64,000 nucleotides of DNA from Nonomuraea gerenzanensis (GCF_020215645.1 NZ_CP084058.1:6634001-6698000); one strand, 5' to 3'. Positions 44,701 to 52,952 are shown, counted from the stretch's first letter. The notes: a model not told the origin generated them from the sequence alone. A program made the numbers and translations.

Positions 44701-47582
44701 ACGGGGTGCCCGAGGCGGTCACCGGGACGGTCGCCATCGGCGCGCCGTCCACGCTGACCACCACCGTCCCGGGGCAGAACGCGTCCTGGTCGTTCGCCGG
44801 CACGGCGGGCCGGCGGGTCGCGTTCGCGGTCAGCGGCCTGGCCGGCGCGGCCAGCGCCTCGATCGCCAAGCCGGACGGGACCCGGCTGTTCGGCTCCACC
44901 TACTGTTCGAAGGCCTGCGCCTTCGACACCACCACGCTGCCCGCGACGGGCACGTACACGCTGCTCGTCGATCCCAGCGACGTGCACACGGGGCCCGTCA
45001 CGGCCAGTGTGATCGAGGGTGACGTCGTCGGCGCCCTGACCGTCGGCGGCGAGCCGGTGCGGCTGACCACCACGGGGCCCGGCCAGCGGGCGTACTGGAC
45101 GTTCGCCGGCACGGCGGGCCAGCGGGTCGCGTTCGCGCTGACGGACGGCACGTTCAGCGGCGCGTACGCGTCGCTGCGCAAGCCGGACGGCACGGACCTG
45201 GTCCGCTCCACCTGGTGCAAGACGTCGTGCGCGTTCGACACGATCGCGCTGCCGGCGGACGGCACCTACACGCTCGTCCTGGACCCGTCCAACACCGCGG
45301 TGGGCGCCATCAGCGCGCAGGTCACCGAGGGCGACGTCACGGGCACGCTCACCGCGGGCGGCGGCCCGGTCAAGCTGACCACGACCGGCCCCGGACAGGC
45401 CGCCACGTGGTCCTTCGCCGGCACGGCGGGCCAGCGGGTCGCGTTCGCGCTGACGGAGGGCACGTTCGGCAACGCGTACGCGCTGGTGCGCAAGCCGGAC
45501 GGCACGGAGCTGTTCGACTCCACCTTCTGCAAGACGTCGTGCGCGTTCGACACGGTCTCGCTGCCGGCGGACGGCACGTACACGGTGGTGCTGGACCCCT
45601 CCGCCACGGCGGTGGGCTCCATCTCCGCGCAGGTCACCGTGGGCGACGTCACGGCGGCGCTCACGGCGGGCGGCGAGCCGGTCGAACTGACCACGAAGGG
45701 CCCGGGGCAGAACCCGATCTGGACCTTCGCCGGGACGGCCGGGCAGCGGATCTCGGTCACCTTCTCGGGCGGCACGTTCTCCAGCGCGAACGCCTCCCTG
45801 CGCAAGCCGGACGGCTCGGTCCTGGTGCCGTCCACGTTCTGCGCGAGCTCCTGCTACTTCGACACGACGGTGCTGCCGGTGGACGGCACCTATCAGGTGG
45901 TGGCCGACCCGGCCGGCATCCAGACCGGCTCGATCTCGGCCCAGCTCAACCTCGTGCCGCCGGACGTGACCGCGCAGATCGCCGTGGGCGGGCCGGCGTC
46001 CACGCTGACGACCGCCATCCCCGGGCAGCGCGGCCTGTGGACGTTCGCCGGGACGGCGGGGCAGCGGGTGTCGTTCGACTTCACCGGCTCGACGTTCACC
46101 TACGCCTCGGACGCCACCGTCAGGGTCAGGAAGCCGGACGGCCCCGACCTGATCCCCGACACCAACTGCGGCATCGGGTGCCTGCTGGAGCCGGTCACCC
46201 TGCCGGCGACCGGCACCTACCAGGTGGACCTGCGGCCCAAGGGCGCCAAGACCGGCGCGCTGACACTGCGGACGTACCTGGTGGAGGACGTCACCGCCAC
46301 GATCGCGGTGGACGGCGTCACCTCGACGCTGACCACCACGACCCCGGGGCAGAACGGCACCTGGACCTTCACCGGGACCGAGGGCCGCCACGTCAACCTC
46401 GCGTTCATGAGCGGGACGTTCTCCAGCGCCTCCGACGCCGCGGTCTCGGTGCGCGCCCCGGACGGCACCGTCCTGCGGGAGGACACCTCCTGCGGCAAGC
46501 TGTGCATGCTGGACCCGATCACGCTGCCCGCGCCCGGCACGTACACGATCCTGTTCGACCCGCGCAAGGCCCTGGCCGGCTCGCTGACCGCGCAGCTCAC
46601 CGAGGGCGACGTCACCGGGACGGCCTCGGTCGGCGGCCCGGCCTCCACGCTGACCACCGTCGGCGCCGGGCAGAGGGCCGTCTGGTCGTTCACGGGGACG
46701 GCGGGCCGGCGGGTGTCGTTCAACTTCACCGGCTCGACGCTCACCAGCACCTACGACGCCTACGTCGCGGTGCGCAAGCCGGACGGCACCGTCCTCATCG
46801 ACGACACGGCGTGCGGGAAGAACTGCCTGCTGGATCCGGCCGTGCTGCCGGTGGGCGGCACCTACACGGCCGAGTTCAGGCCGCAGAACGCCAAGACGGG
46901 CTCGATCACCCTGCAGCTGCACGAGGTCACCCACCTGAGCGCGAGCGTCACGCTCGGTGGCCCCGCCTCGACGCTGACCACCACCACTCCGGGCCAGAAC
47001 GGCACGTGGTCGTTCGCCGGGACGGCCGGGCAGGTGGTGTCGTTCAACCTCACCGACGCCGGCTTCACCGCCACCACCGGCGCGCGGGTGTCGGTCAAGA
47101 AGCCGGACGGGACCACGCTGGTGCCGGCCACCTACTGCGGCAGGAACTGCTTCCTGGAGCCGGTGGCCCTGCCCGTGACCGGCACGTACACGGTGGAGTT
47201 CGACCCGCAGGACGAGAAGGTGGGCAAGCTGACGCTCAGGGTCCACGCGGTCCGCGACCTCGCGCCGGCCGCCGTCACCATCGGCGGCGCGGCGCTCACG
47301 CTGACCACCACGACGCCGGGCCAGAACGGGAGCTGGACCTTCAGCGGCACCGCCGGGCAGCAGGTGGCCGTCACCTTCACCGGCACCAGCTTCGCCGCCT
47401 CCACCGACGCCCGGGTCGGCCTGCTGAAGCCCGACGGCACGGCGCTGGGCAGCTCCCCCTACTGCGGCCGCAACTGCACGATCGCGGCGACGACGCTGCC
47501 CGCCACGGGCACGTACACGATCGTCTTCAACCCGCAGGGCGACAAGACCGGCTCGCTGACCGCGAAGGTGGCGGTGCCATAG
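41730..47582 (+). CDS. Giant exported protein: nuclease-like motif, VWD domain and ten C-terminal repeats (1950 aa)
   Basis: A signal sequence (VRRLSVFMVAVLVAGFLVPV) starts the protein; GTG 41730 is chosen, with a weak GGGG site upstream. Residues ~85-180 contain a PD-(D/E)XK-like arrangement: Asp133 in DRPDIVYYD, then Glu149 and Lys151 in VIEAKVEG. An acidic/Pro-rich linker and a hydrophobic segment (~305-355) come next. Residues ~360-520 match a von Willebrand type D domain (KGEPHFTTLDGLGYDLQS; GLLGNADGDPKNDLKL). Ten repeats of ~105 residues follow from 44391, each with PGQxxxWxFxGTAGQ and a CxxxC pair. It is flanked by a strong bidirectional terminator. The nuclease call is a motif reading only; a contact-dependent or wall-anchored adhesin/toxin is possible. 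Confidence 0.85.
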   Translation: MRRLSVFMVAVLVAGFLVPVPEFLLPRRAEAATACSPNSSDWSNGRSGQKRCVFNHQYSTRRRINEACLRDRPVLGTHIYQQPNECSPSGGIEAIGQARAIKYLSDQIGGSGGLINPEIQWEPTLSGGSDRPDIVYYDRAGNNWGQVIEAKVEGNPDYSGWGGQVVRYINVLTGDGVKNVVPGTVLNRWGTYDDWFQVYSKNASCKVGDKDGYQLSTYRALSPLPGLLHIEEVKKERKCEETKRQPPPGSPPADIPELDENDDDRDWPIPQGLRQLIDRLTRPPGGGSNDSQNNDVARYGSAAAAAAALTAATVAFLRTPQGVLFLRAAGFATVEMALALGVGALVALILLWYFSEHGGLVKGEPHFTTLDGLGYDLQSVGEFVLAGSEKHGLEIHGRLSPASGGRDVSVMFDAAMEAGDHKVEFDEDDLYIDGQKLTLETGKILYLGQDAFVLREDGKWLVMFDGLEGPVLSWRRGAAGLYLPPSADSDLEGLLGNADGDPKNDLKLRDGTQLPANASPAQLHTDYANSWRLDDTESFFTYGPGESTATFTNLQFPSRIVTIHDLTPEQMQLATAQCEESGVAPGVPFNDCVLDIALTADTSFAEAAAEQKTVSLDPAAQAVNAGGDLAIDFEGTLGKNVLPSRVSADPAVSSFAGPFSGGDSYRFFVQSLPLHKAGTLGFDLLAVGDWASDSDTETIKVETDRDDPYTITPGELTPVASGTLANGLPWAKYRVTMPIAHKNSQIEVKVSATGTAGLSNQAYGLDNVALDLEVTPPQTFQVSLPFTASDGVPGEGAGNLEGEVAVDEYRFTLDQPASVFVNAQECPGSGFGLRWELANAAGASVATSYLCGAKRVDGLPAGAYRLRVWPWNDVFGAYRLSVNTLGADVSATASIDGPQVPLQVTDPGQRGTWTFTGTAGQKVSAELADGTLTSLSDATLQLRGPDGRVLAQDSCGPACYVDTETLPVTGTYAMVWDPKDAKTGSIALRLHGVPEAVTGTVAIGAPSTLTTTVPGQNASWSFAGTAGRRVAFAVSGLAGAASASIAKPDGTRLFGSTYCSKACAFDTTTLPATGTYTLLVDPSDVHTGPVTASVIEGDVVGALTVGGEPVRLTTTGPGQRAYWTFAGTAGQRVAFALTDGTFSGAYASLRKPDGTDLVRSTWCKTSCAFDTIALPADGTYTLVLDPSNTAVGAISAQVTEGDVTGTLTAGGGPVKLTTTGPGQAATWSFAGTAGQRVAFALTEGTFGNAYALVRKPDGTELFDSTFCKTSCAFDTVSLPADGTYTVVLDPSATAVGSISAQVTVGDVTAALTAGGEPVELTTKGPGQNPIWTFAGTAGQRISVTFSGGTFSSANASLRKPDGSVLVPSTFCASSCYFDTTVLPVDGTYQVVADPAGIQTGSISAQLNLVPPDVTAQIAVGGPASTLTTAIPGQRGLWTFAGTAGQRVSFDFTGSTFTYASDATVRVRKPDGPDLIPDTNCGIGCLLEPVTLPATGTYQVDLRPKGAKTGALTLRTYLVEDVTATIAVDGVTSTLTTTTPGQNGTWTFTGTEGRHVNLAFMSGTFSSASDAAVSVRAPDGTVLREDTSCGKLCMLDPITLPAPGTYTILFDPRKALAGSLTAQLTEGDVTGTASVGGPASTLTTVGAGQRAVWSFTGTAGRRVSFNFTGSTLTSTYDAYVAVRKPDGTVLIDDTACGKNCLLDPAVLPVGGTYTAEFRPQNAKTGSITLQLHEVTHLSASVTLGGPASTLTTTTPGQNGTWSFAGTAGQVVSFNLTDAGFTATTGARVSVKKPDGTTLVPATYCGRNCFLEPVALPVTGTYTVEFDPQDEKVGKLTLRVHAVRDLAPAAVTIGGAALTLTTTTPGQNGSWTFSGTAGQQVAVTFTGTSFAASTDARVGLLKPDGTALGSSPYCGRNCTIAATTLPATGTYTIVFNPQGDKTGSLTAKVAVP
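44391..47580 (+). repeat. Ten ~315-base protein-coding repeats
   Basis: Ten successive units, each opening with a DVT(A/G)-like strand, then LTTTxPGQxxxWxFxGTAGQxV, a KPDGT turn, a CxxxC cysteine pair and LPxTGTYTxxxDP. The fourth and third units are the most alike at DNA level. The pattern suits PPC-like beta-sandwich stalk domains, each with one disulphide. Confidence 0.9.
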
Positions 47583-47597
47583 TCCCCTGAACGAAAA

Positions 47598-47628
47598 GGG
47601 CACGGCCGGAACCGCTCCGGCCGTGCCC
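47598..47628. terminator. Strong bidirectional terminator
   Basis: A perfect 13-bp stem, GGGCACGGCCGGA (47598-47610) with TCCGGCCGTGCCC (47616-47628), and a 5-base loop. CCCTTT follows on the plus strand and AAAA precedes it, giving a short U-tract in both directions. It sits between the convergent giant gene and the deaminase gene. Confidence 0.93.
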
Positions 47629-47634
47629 CCCTTT

Positions 47635-48057
47635 CTAGTAGTAGCCCTCCAGCGGGACGCGGGCCTCCTCGAACAGCGCCGGCCCCTCCTGCGGCACCTG
47701 CGGCCAGCCGCCACCGGGCTTGAGCCCGGCGAGCTGCTCGTTGGACAGCGCGTACACCACGCGCCCGAGCCCGGACCGCTCGATCCCGCCGCGGCACATG
47801 TCGCACGGCTGGCAGCTCGTGTACATGGTGGTGGCCGCGGCGGTGGCCGGGTCCAGCTCGCGGGCCGCCCACCGGGCCAGTTTCAGCTCGGGATGGGCGG
47901 AGATGTCCCGGTCGCCGAGGACCGTGTTGTGCGCTTCGGCCAGCACGTCGCCGTCCGGCCCCACCAGCAGGGACCCGAACGGGGCCTCGCCGCCGGCGCG
48001 CGCCTTGGCGGCCAGCTCGATGGCCCTGCGCAGGAAGCTCTCCTCTTGCGGCGTCAC
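47635..48057 (-). CDS. Cytidine/deoxycytidylate-type zinc deaminase (140 aa)
   Basis: The CDA-fold signature is present: the zinc His and catalytic Glu in DISAHPELK (HPE instead of the common HAE), and the two zinc cysteines in TSCQPCDMC. Length and the ending suggest a stand-alone nucleoside or guanine-type deaminase rather than tRNA-specific TadA. The reaction is hydrolytic removal of an amino group from a base; which base cannot be read. The GTG at 48057 follows AAGGAG by about 6 bases. It comes 13 bases after the LLM oxidoreductase gene on the same strand, so they are likely co-transcribed. Confidence 0.9.
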   Translation of the reverse strand: MTPQEESFLRRAIELAAKARAGGEAPFGSLLVGPDGDVLAEAHNTVLGDRDISAHPELKLARWAARELDPATAAATTMYTSCQPCDMCRGGIERSGLGRVVYALSNEQLAGLKPGGGWPQVPQEGPALFEEARVPLEGYY

Positions 48058-48070
48058 TGTCGCTCCTTCG

Positions 48071-48925
48071 TCACTCGCGGGTGTCGTCCAGGCTCCACCG
48101 GTCCGCCACGGCGGCCAGCGCGTGCCAGGCCCCGGCCGGGTGCAGCGTCTCGGCGGGGTCGTCGTCGAACGGGTCGAGCACCACGGTGTCGGCCCCGAGC
48201 ACGCGCAGCTCCTCGAGGTCCTCGACGATCTGCTCGATGGTGCCCTCGCCCGCCCGCCGCTCGGAGCCGGTGACCGGGGTGGTGGTCAGCCGCAGCACGA
48301 TGCGCGGCACCAGGGCGGGCGCCGGGCGGCCCAGGTCGTCCGCGGCGGACTTCAGCCGGTGCGCCGCGTCGCGCAGCCACGGCAGGGTCGTGCGCAGGGG
48401 ATGGTAGGCGTCCCCCAGCCGCACCGCGCGGCGCAGCCCGGCCTCGCCGTTGCCGCCCACCCAGATGGGAATGGTGCCGGCGCGGTAGTCGTCGTCGTCC
48501 GCCCACGCGGTACGCATCGCCTGGAGGTGCTCGTCCGTCAGCCGGCCTCGCCGCTCGAACGGCACCCCGAGCGCCTCGAACTCCTGCCGCGCCCAGCCGG
48601 TGCCCACGCCCAGGACCAGCCGCCCGCCGCTGAAGCGGTTGAGGTTGGCCGCCATCCGGGCCATGAGCAGCGGGTGGCGGTACGGCACGATGAGCACCGA
48701 GGTGCCCAGCCTGACCCGCTCGGTGACACCGGCCAGCCACGCGAGCGTGGTGAACGGCTCGTAGAACGGAGCCGGGTACTGCTCGGCGACGTCGGGTGTC
48801 ACCACCACATGGTCCGAGATCATCAACAGGTCGTAGCCGAGGGCCTCCACCGTCTGCGCCCAGCGCCGCAGCACGGCCGGGTCGGTCCCCGGCCCGAAGT
48901 TCGGCACGTTCACCCCGATTCGCAT
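48071..48925 (-). CDS. LLM-class (F420-dependent type) flavin oxidoreductase (284 aa)
   Basis: Luciferase-like monooxygenase fold: MRIGVNVPNFGPG start, YDLLMISDHVVVTPDV, LGTSVLIVPYRHPLLMARM, FSGGRLVLGVGTGW and IPIWVGGNGEAGLRRA are the family blocks. Actinobacterial members mostly use coenzyme F420; the electron carrier and substrate are not certain here. I take ATG 48925 because the family consistently starts at MRIG; a longer frame to 48967 is upstream. No strong ribosome site is visible. It is divergent from the Lrp/AsnC gene at 49020, which may regulate it through the 94-base gap, and it is followed by the deaminase gene. Confidence 0.92.
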   Translation of the reverse strand: MRIGVNVPNFGPGTDPAVLRRWAQTVEALGYDLLMISDHVVVTPDVAEQYPAPFYEPFTTLAWLAGVTERVRLGTSVLIVPYRHPLLMARMAANLNRFSGGRLVLGVGTGWARQEFEALGVPFERRGRLTDEHLQAMRTAWADDDDYRAGTIPIWVGGNGEAGLRRAVRLGDAYHPLRTTLPWLRDAAHRLKSAADDLGRPAPALVPRIVLRLTTTPVTGSERRAGEGTIEQIVEDLEELRVLGADTVVLDPFDDDPAETLHPAGAWHALAAVADRWSLDDTRE

Positions 48926-49019
48926 AGCTGCGAGGCTATCGGGGTGACGGCCCGGAGCTGAAGGCATTGTTCACGGCGTCGGCGGAGGTTCGCCGGGATC
49001 CTGCCGGTATCGTGGCCGG

Positions 49020-49475
49020 GTGACCGAGGAACTCGACGAGACCGACTGGTCGATCCTGGCGGAGGTCCAGCGCGACGGCCGCGTCCCGTTCACGGAGCTG
49101 GGCCGCCGGGTCAACCTGAGCGCCTCGGCCACCACCGAGCGGGTCAGGCGGCTGGAGACGCTGGGCGTCATCACGGGCTACCGGGCCGAGGTCGATCTCA
49201 CCAAGGTCGGTTACGCCATCCTGGCCGTCGTCCGGCTGAAGTACCCCGGCAGCCGGCACGAGCCGCTGCGCCGCCTGCTCGGCGAGCGGGCGGAGATCCT
49301 GGAGTGCCTGCGTACGACGGGCGAGGACTGCTACACGCTGAAGGTGGCGGCCGGCTCGATGGCCCATCTCGAACGCATCGTGGACGAGCTCGCCCAGTTC
49401 GGCAGCACCACGACGAACCTCGTCTACAGCCGGACCCTGCCCTATCGCGGCCCGCGGACCCCGCCCCCGCCGTGA
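49020..49475 (+). CDS. Lrp/AsnC-family transcriptional regulator (151 aa)
   Basis: The N-terminal HTH reads LDETDWSILAEVQRDGRVPF, then TELGRRVNLSASATTERVRR, and the C-terminal RAM effector domain includes VGYAILAVVRLKYPG and EILECLRTTGEDCYTLKVAA. Full family length. It starts at GTG 49020 and is divergent from the LLM gene, the usual setting for control of the neighbour. The effector, commonly an amino acid, is unknown. Confidence 0.93.
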   Translation: MTEELDETDWSILAEVQRDGRVPFTELGRRVNLSASATTERVRRLETLGVITGYRAEVDLTKVGYAILAVVRLKYPGSRHEPLRRLLGERAEILECLRTTGEDCYTLKVAAGSMAHLERIVDELAQFGSTTTNLVYSRTLPYRGPRTPPPP

Positions 49476-49484
49476 TCGCGGCGC

Positions 49485-50372
49485 TCAGCCCCGCCCGTAC
49501 CGGTCCTCGGCCCGCCAGAAGTACCAGGATCCGGCCACGAGCGCGACGAGCGCCCACACCAGGCACGACACCCACACGAGCTGCGGCGGGGTGTGGCTGC
49601 CGATGAGGATGTCCCGCATCCACTCGATGTAGGAGGCCGCCGGGTTCAGGTACATGGCGGTGGCCACCCATTCGGGCAGCCCGGCGCTGTTGACCACCTT
49701 GTCGTGGATGGCGAAGAACACGCCGGAGGCGTACAGCCACGTCCGCATGATGAAGGGCAGCAGCTGGTTGAGGTCCCGCAGCGAGGCGCCGAGCCTGGCC
49801 AGGACCAGCCCCGCGCCGATGTTGAACATGCTCTGCAGCAGCAGCACGAGGGGGATCATCAGCCAGAACAGGGTCGGCGGCTCGCCGGTGAGCACCACGA
49901 TGACCAGCAGCACGCCCATGGAGATGACGAGCTGCTGCAGCTCCTGGATCGTGTACGCCAGCGGCAGCGAGGCCCGCGGGAAGTGCAGGGCGCGGATCAG
50001 CGACAGGTTGCCGGAGATCGACTTGGCCCCCGCCGTGACCGTGCGCTGGGTGTAGGTGAAGACGAACATGCCGGTCAGCAGGAACGCCGGATAGTTCGGG
50101 ATGTTCTTGCTGCCGCCGAGGATGAGGCCGAACATCACGTAGTAGATGGCGGCGTTCAGCAGCGGCGTGATCACCTGCCAGAGCTGGCCCAGGGCGGAGC
50201 CGGAGTACTTGGAGACGTTGCGCGAGGTCGCGTACGTCAGCACGAAGTGCCGCCGCTGCCAGAGCTGGCGCAGGTAGAGGCCGAATCGGGGGCGCGCGAT
50301 GGCGGGTTTGAGCCCGTGCCTGCGGGCCAGATCCGCCAGCGACTGCGGTGCGGGGTCTTCCACTTGGCTCAT
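49485..50372 (-). CDS. ABC-2 type transport permease, polysaccharide/teichoic-acid export type (295 aa)
   Basis: Six-helix permease of the TagG/Wzm type: cytoplasmic N-terminus, then hydrophobic segments around residues 65-85 (LLNAAIYYVMFGLILGGSKN), 95-110, 145-165 (LVISMGVLLVIVVLTG), 170-195 (FWLMIPLVLLLQSMFNIGAG), 220-235 and a last helix (LVWALVALVAGSWYFWRAED). The motif FPRASLPLAYTIQELQQL is typical of the family. ATG 50372 follows GAGG by 5 bases. Such permeases need an ATPase; none lies next to it here, so the partner is encoded elsewhere or outside the window. It converges with the Lrp/AsnC gene. Confidence 0.92.
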   Translation of the reverse strand: MSQVEDPAPQSLADLARRHGLKPAIARPRFGLYLRQLWQRRHFVLTYATSRNVSKYSGSALGQLWQVITPLLNAAIYYVMFGLILGGSKNIPNYPAFLLTGMFVFTYTQRTVTAGAKSISGNLSLIRALHFPRASLPLAYTIQELQQLVISMGVLLVIVVLTGEPPTLFWLMIPLVLLLQSMFNIGAGLVLARLGASLRDLNQLLPFIMRTWLYASGVFFAIHDKVVNSAGLPEWVATAMYLNPAASYIEWMRDILIGSHTPPQLVWVSCLVWALVALVAGSWYFWRAEDRYGRG

Positions 50373-50484
50373 GAGCACCTCGAAGCGTTGCGGTCACCGT
50401 GCCGGACGGCTGTTGCGCTGATCATGCCCCGTGGCGGGGGGCATCGGTCCAGTCTTGGGCCGGAGCGTCGCGGAGTCGAGGAGC

Positions 50485-51072
50485 TCAGCCGGTGAGATAC
50501 GGGCGCAGCGTCTGCGCGAGCGCAGCGCGCATCGCGTCGGGCAGCGGGCCCTCGCCCGTCAGCGCCCACAGGATCAGGGCGCCGTTGTAGGCCACCTGCA
50601 CCGCGCCGGCCAGCGGCTGCACCTGCGTGTCCGCGTGCAGCTCCCCGGCCGCCACCGCCTCGGCGAGCAGCGCGGTGATCTCCTCGCGGGTGCGGCGGGC
50701 GTGCTCGGCCGCGTGCGCGCGGAATTCGGGGTCGGTCAGGTCGAGCTGCAGGAACCCGAGGCTGCCCGCCAGCTCCTCGGGCGTGGACACGCCTTCGGCC
50801 AGGTGGACGAGCGCGGCGCGCAGCGCGGCCAGCGGCGCGGCGTGCTGCTGCCTGGCCTGCCGGAACGGCTCGGCCGCGGTGCCGGTGGCGTGGGCGGCGA
50901 AGGCCAGCAGCAGGCCCCGCTTGGAGCCGAACCGCTGCACCAGCGTGGCCGGGGACAGCCCGGCCTCCTGGGCGACGGCGGCCAGCGTGAGCCCCTGGGG
51001 GCCGTGCCGCCCGATCGCGCGGGCGGTCGCGCCCAGGATCGCCTCGTCGCTGGTGGTGCGGGGCCTGCCCAT
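50485..51072 (-). CDS. TetR-family transcriptional regulator (195 aa)
   Basis: The N-terminal HTH is MGRPRTTSDEAILGATARAI ... LTLAAVAQEAGLSPATLVQRFGSKRGLLL, a standard TetR domain; the rest is helical ligand-binding. ATG 51072 is preceded by GGGGGAAG about 6 bases away. It follows the LysR gene by 41 bases on the same strand. No target gene is obvious next to it. Confidence 0.92.
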   Translation of the reverse strand: MGRPRTTSDEAILGATARAIGRHGPQGLTLAAVAQEAGLSPATLVQRFGSKRGLLLAFAAHATGTAAEPFRQARQQHAAPLAALRAALVHLAEGVSTPEELAGSLGFLQLDLTDPEFRAHAAEHARRTREEITALLAEAVAAGELHADTQVQPLAGAVQVAYNGALILWALTGEGPLPDAMRAALAQTLRPYLTG

Positions 51073-51113
51073 GATCGCTTCCCCCGGAGGATTGACGAAT
51101 GCGCGTTTATAAA

Positions 51114-52019
51114 CTAACAGCTCCCGCCCGTGCCGAGGTCCGGCAGGTGGCGGCGGGCGTGCTCGATGAACGCCCTGGCGGCGGGGCCGCTCCGGCCGCC
51201 CTCCCGCCACACCACGCCCATCCGCCCGCGCAGGGGCGGCTCGGTGACGGCCAGCACGTGCAGCTCGGACTCCGCCGCCGCGACCGTGGACTCGGGCAGG
51301 ACGGCCACGCCGAGCCCGCGCGCGGCGAGCTGCCCCAGCACGTACGGCTCGGCGGCCTCGAACGCCACGTGCGGTGCGAACCCCGCCTCCCGGCAGACCT
51401 CCTCCAGCGCGGTACGCAGCCCCGTGCCGGGCGGCAGGCAGATCAGCGGCAGCCCCTTCAGCTCCGCCACCCGGATCGACCGCGCCCCGGCCAGCTCGTG
51501 CCCGCGGCTCACGACCGCCACCAGCGCCTGGTCCACGACCACCTGCACCGCCAGCCCCGGCGGCAGCGGGGCGCCGAGCCCGAGCAGGCCGAGGTCGATC
51601 CGCCCGCCGGCGACGCCGTCGAGCAGCTGCTCGGGGCCGGACTCCACGAGCGAGATCTCCACGGCCGGGTGCCGCTCGTGGAAGCCGGCGAGCATCCCCG
51701 GCAGGTCCAGCACGGAGGGCGTGGCCACGCCGCCCATCACGACGCGGCCCCGCAGCAGCCCGGTGAACTCGTCGGCGACCTGCCGCATCCCGGACACCGC
51801 GGCCAGCGCGGCCCGCGCGTACGGCAGCACGGCCTCGCCCACGGCGGTCAGCCGCACCTCGCGGCCCGACCGGTCGAACAGCGGCTCCCCCAGCTCCCGT
51901 TCGAGCTGGCGGATCTGCGCGCTCACGCCGGGCTGGGCGACGTGCAGCCGGGTGGCGGCCCGGGTGAAGCCCGCCTCCTCGGCGACGGCCACGAAATACT
52001 CGAGCTGCCGCAGTTCCAT
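51114..52019 (-). CDS. LysR-family transcriptional regulator (301 aa)
   Basis: N-terminal winged HTH (MELRQLEYFVAVAEEAGFTR, then AATRLHVAQPGVSAQIRQLE) and a periplasmic-binding-like effector domain (RVVMGGVATPSVLDLPGML; LPLICLPPGTGLRTALEEV). ATG 52019 gives the conserved MELRQLEYF start; GTG 52025 is two codons upstream. LysR genes usually sit divergent to a target, but the gene on its other side is a lipoprotein on the same strand, so the target is unclear. Confidence 0.93.
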   Translation of the reverse strand: MELRQLEYFVAVAEEAGFTRAATRLHVAQPGVSAQIRQLERELGEPLFDRSGREVRLTAVGEAVLPYARAALAAVSGMRQVADEFTGLLRGRVVMGGVATPSVLDLPGMLAGFHERHPAVEISLVESGPEQLLDGVAGGRIDLGLLGLGAPLPPGLAVQVVVDQALVAVVSRGHELAGARSIRVAELKGLPLICLPPGTGLRTALEEVCREAGFAPHVAFEAAEPYVLGQLAARGLGVAVLPESTVAAAESELHVLAVTEPPLRGRMGVVWREGGRSGPAARAFIEHARRHLPDLGTGGSC

Positions 52020-52085
52020 GGCCACCCATGCTAGGCCCCCACCCAGGCTGCGGGGTCAGGGCTGCGGGGGTCAGGGCTGCGGGGG

Positions 52086-52952
52086 TCAGGACGGCGAGGT
52101 CACGCCCGTCACCGCGAACCGCTCGACCTCGGCCACGTGGCCACCGGTCGAGGCCACGACCGTCAGCACCCGCCCCGGCCGCGGCTCGAACGTGACCCGC
52201 GCCGACCAGGCGGCGTTCTCGCCTCCCGCGGCCAGGCAGCACCGCTCCCCCAGCGGGGCCTGCGTGCCGGGCTGCCGGACCTGGATCCTGATGCTCTCGT
52301 CCACGCCGGTGATGCGCCCGCCGACGGTCAGCGGGGAGCCGGCGGAGGCGCCGTAGGCGGGTCTGGTCAGGGAGAGCGTGGTGTCGTCGGTGCCGACCAC
52401 CTCCCAGGGGGCGTCCTGGCCCGAGCCGTACCGTACGAGGTGCACGACGGCCGCGACCAGCGGCCGGGAGGTGTCCTCCGCGCGCAGGCCGACGTGCACG
52501 CGGGCGTGCGGGCCGTCCGTCACGGTCTTGACGGCGCGGTCGATGCCGGCGAAGCCGAGGAAGTCGCGGCTGAAGGCGATCGCGGTGAGGCGGGCGTCGA
52601 GGTGCCACGGCTGGTGGCCGCTCGCGCGGTACTGGCGCTGCCAGGCCGCCACCTCGCGCGGGCTGGAGAACGGCCACAGCGGCTGGTAGCGCCCGGCGAC
52701 CAGGTTCGAGCGCGGCGTGGGCCGGCCCTCGGGGCTGGTCGCGGGGGCGTCCGGGGCCGACGTGGCGGGGGCCGACGTGGCGGGGGCCTGCGTGGTGGGG
52801 GCCTGCGTGGTGGGGGCCTGCGTGGTGGGGGCCGGGGAGGGGCTGAGCGTGGTGGTGCTCTGCGAGCGCGGCGGCCTGGTGTCGCCGCAGCCCACCACCC
52901 CCACCCCCAGCACGGCGAGCAACGACAACACCCTTACGGTCAACGCTCTCAT
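52086..52952 (-). CDS. Lipoprotein with Thr/Pro/Ala repeat linker and Gmad2-like domain (288 aa)
   Basis: A lipoprotein signal (RALTVRVLSLLAVLGVGVVG with lipobox Cys) gives a membrane-anchored exported protein. A TTQAP/ATSAP repeat linker follows. Residues ~75-180 form a conserved domain (PLWPFSSPREVAAWQRQYRA; WHLDARLTAIAFSRDFLGF), and the C-terminal ~110 residues look like Gmad2, the immunoglobulin-like domain of spore-germination-type proteins (SPLTVGGRITGVDESIRIQV). ATG 52952 is chosen for AGGAGG 6 bases upstream; the frame continues to 53261 but that is non-coding. Function unknown; likely cell-envelope related. Confidence 0.87.
   Translation of the reverse strand: MRALTVRVLSLLAVLGVGVVGCGDTRPPRSQSTTTLSPSPAPTTQAPTTQAPTTQAPATSAPATSAPDAPATSPEGRPTPRSNLVAGRYQPLWPFSSPREVAAWQRQYRASGHQPWHLDARLTAIAFSRDFLGFAGIDRAVKTVTDGPHARVHVGLRAEDTSRPLVAAVVHLVRYGSGQDAPWEVVGTDDTTLSLTRPAYGASAGSPLTVGGRITGVDESIRIQVRQPGTQAPLGERCCLAAGGENAAWSARVTFEPRPGRVLTVVASTGGHVAEVERFAVTGVTSPS
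52756..52830 (-). repeat. Five 15-base units in the lipoprotein linker
   Basis: Two identical units (52756-52770, 52771-52785) are followed by three identical units of a close variant (52786-52830). On the minus strand they encode PTTQA and PATSA pentapeptides, the flexible linker after the lipid anchor. Confidence 0.92.

Noticed and set aside
41802..47714. A 1970-residue open frame on the minus strand opposite the giant exported protein
   Set aside because: It mirrors the codon structure of a high-GC gene, its composition is Arg/Gly/Val/His-rich with no domain, and the plus strand has a signal peptide, VWD motifs and repeats.
38347..52830. CRISPR array from the several tandem repeats
   Set aside because: The repeats are head-to-tail coding units without spacers of constant length, and no cas gene is present.
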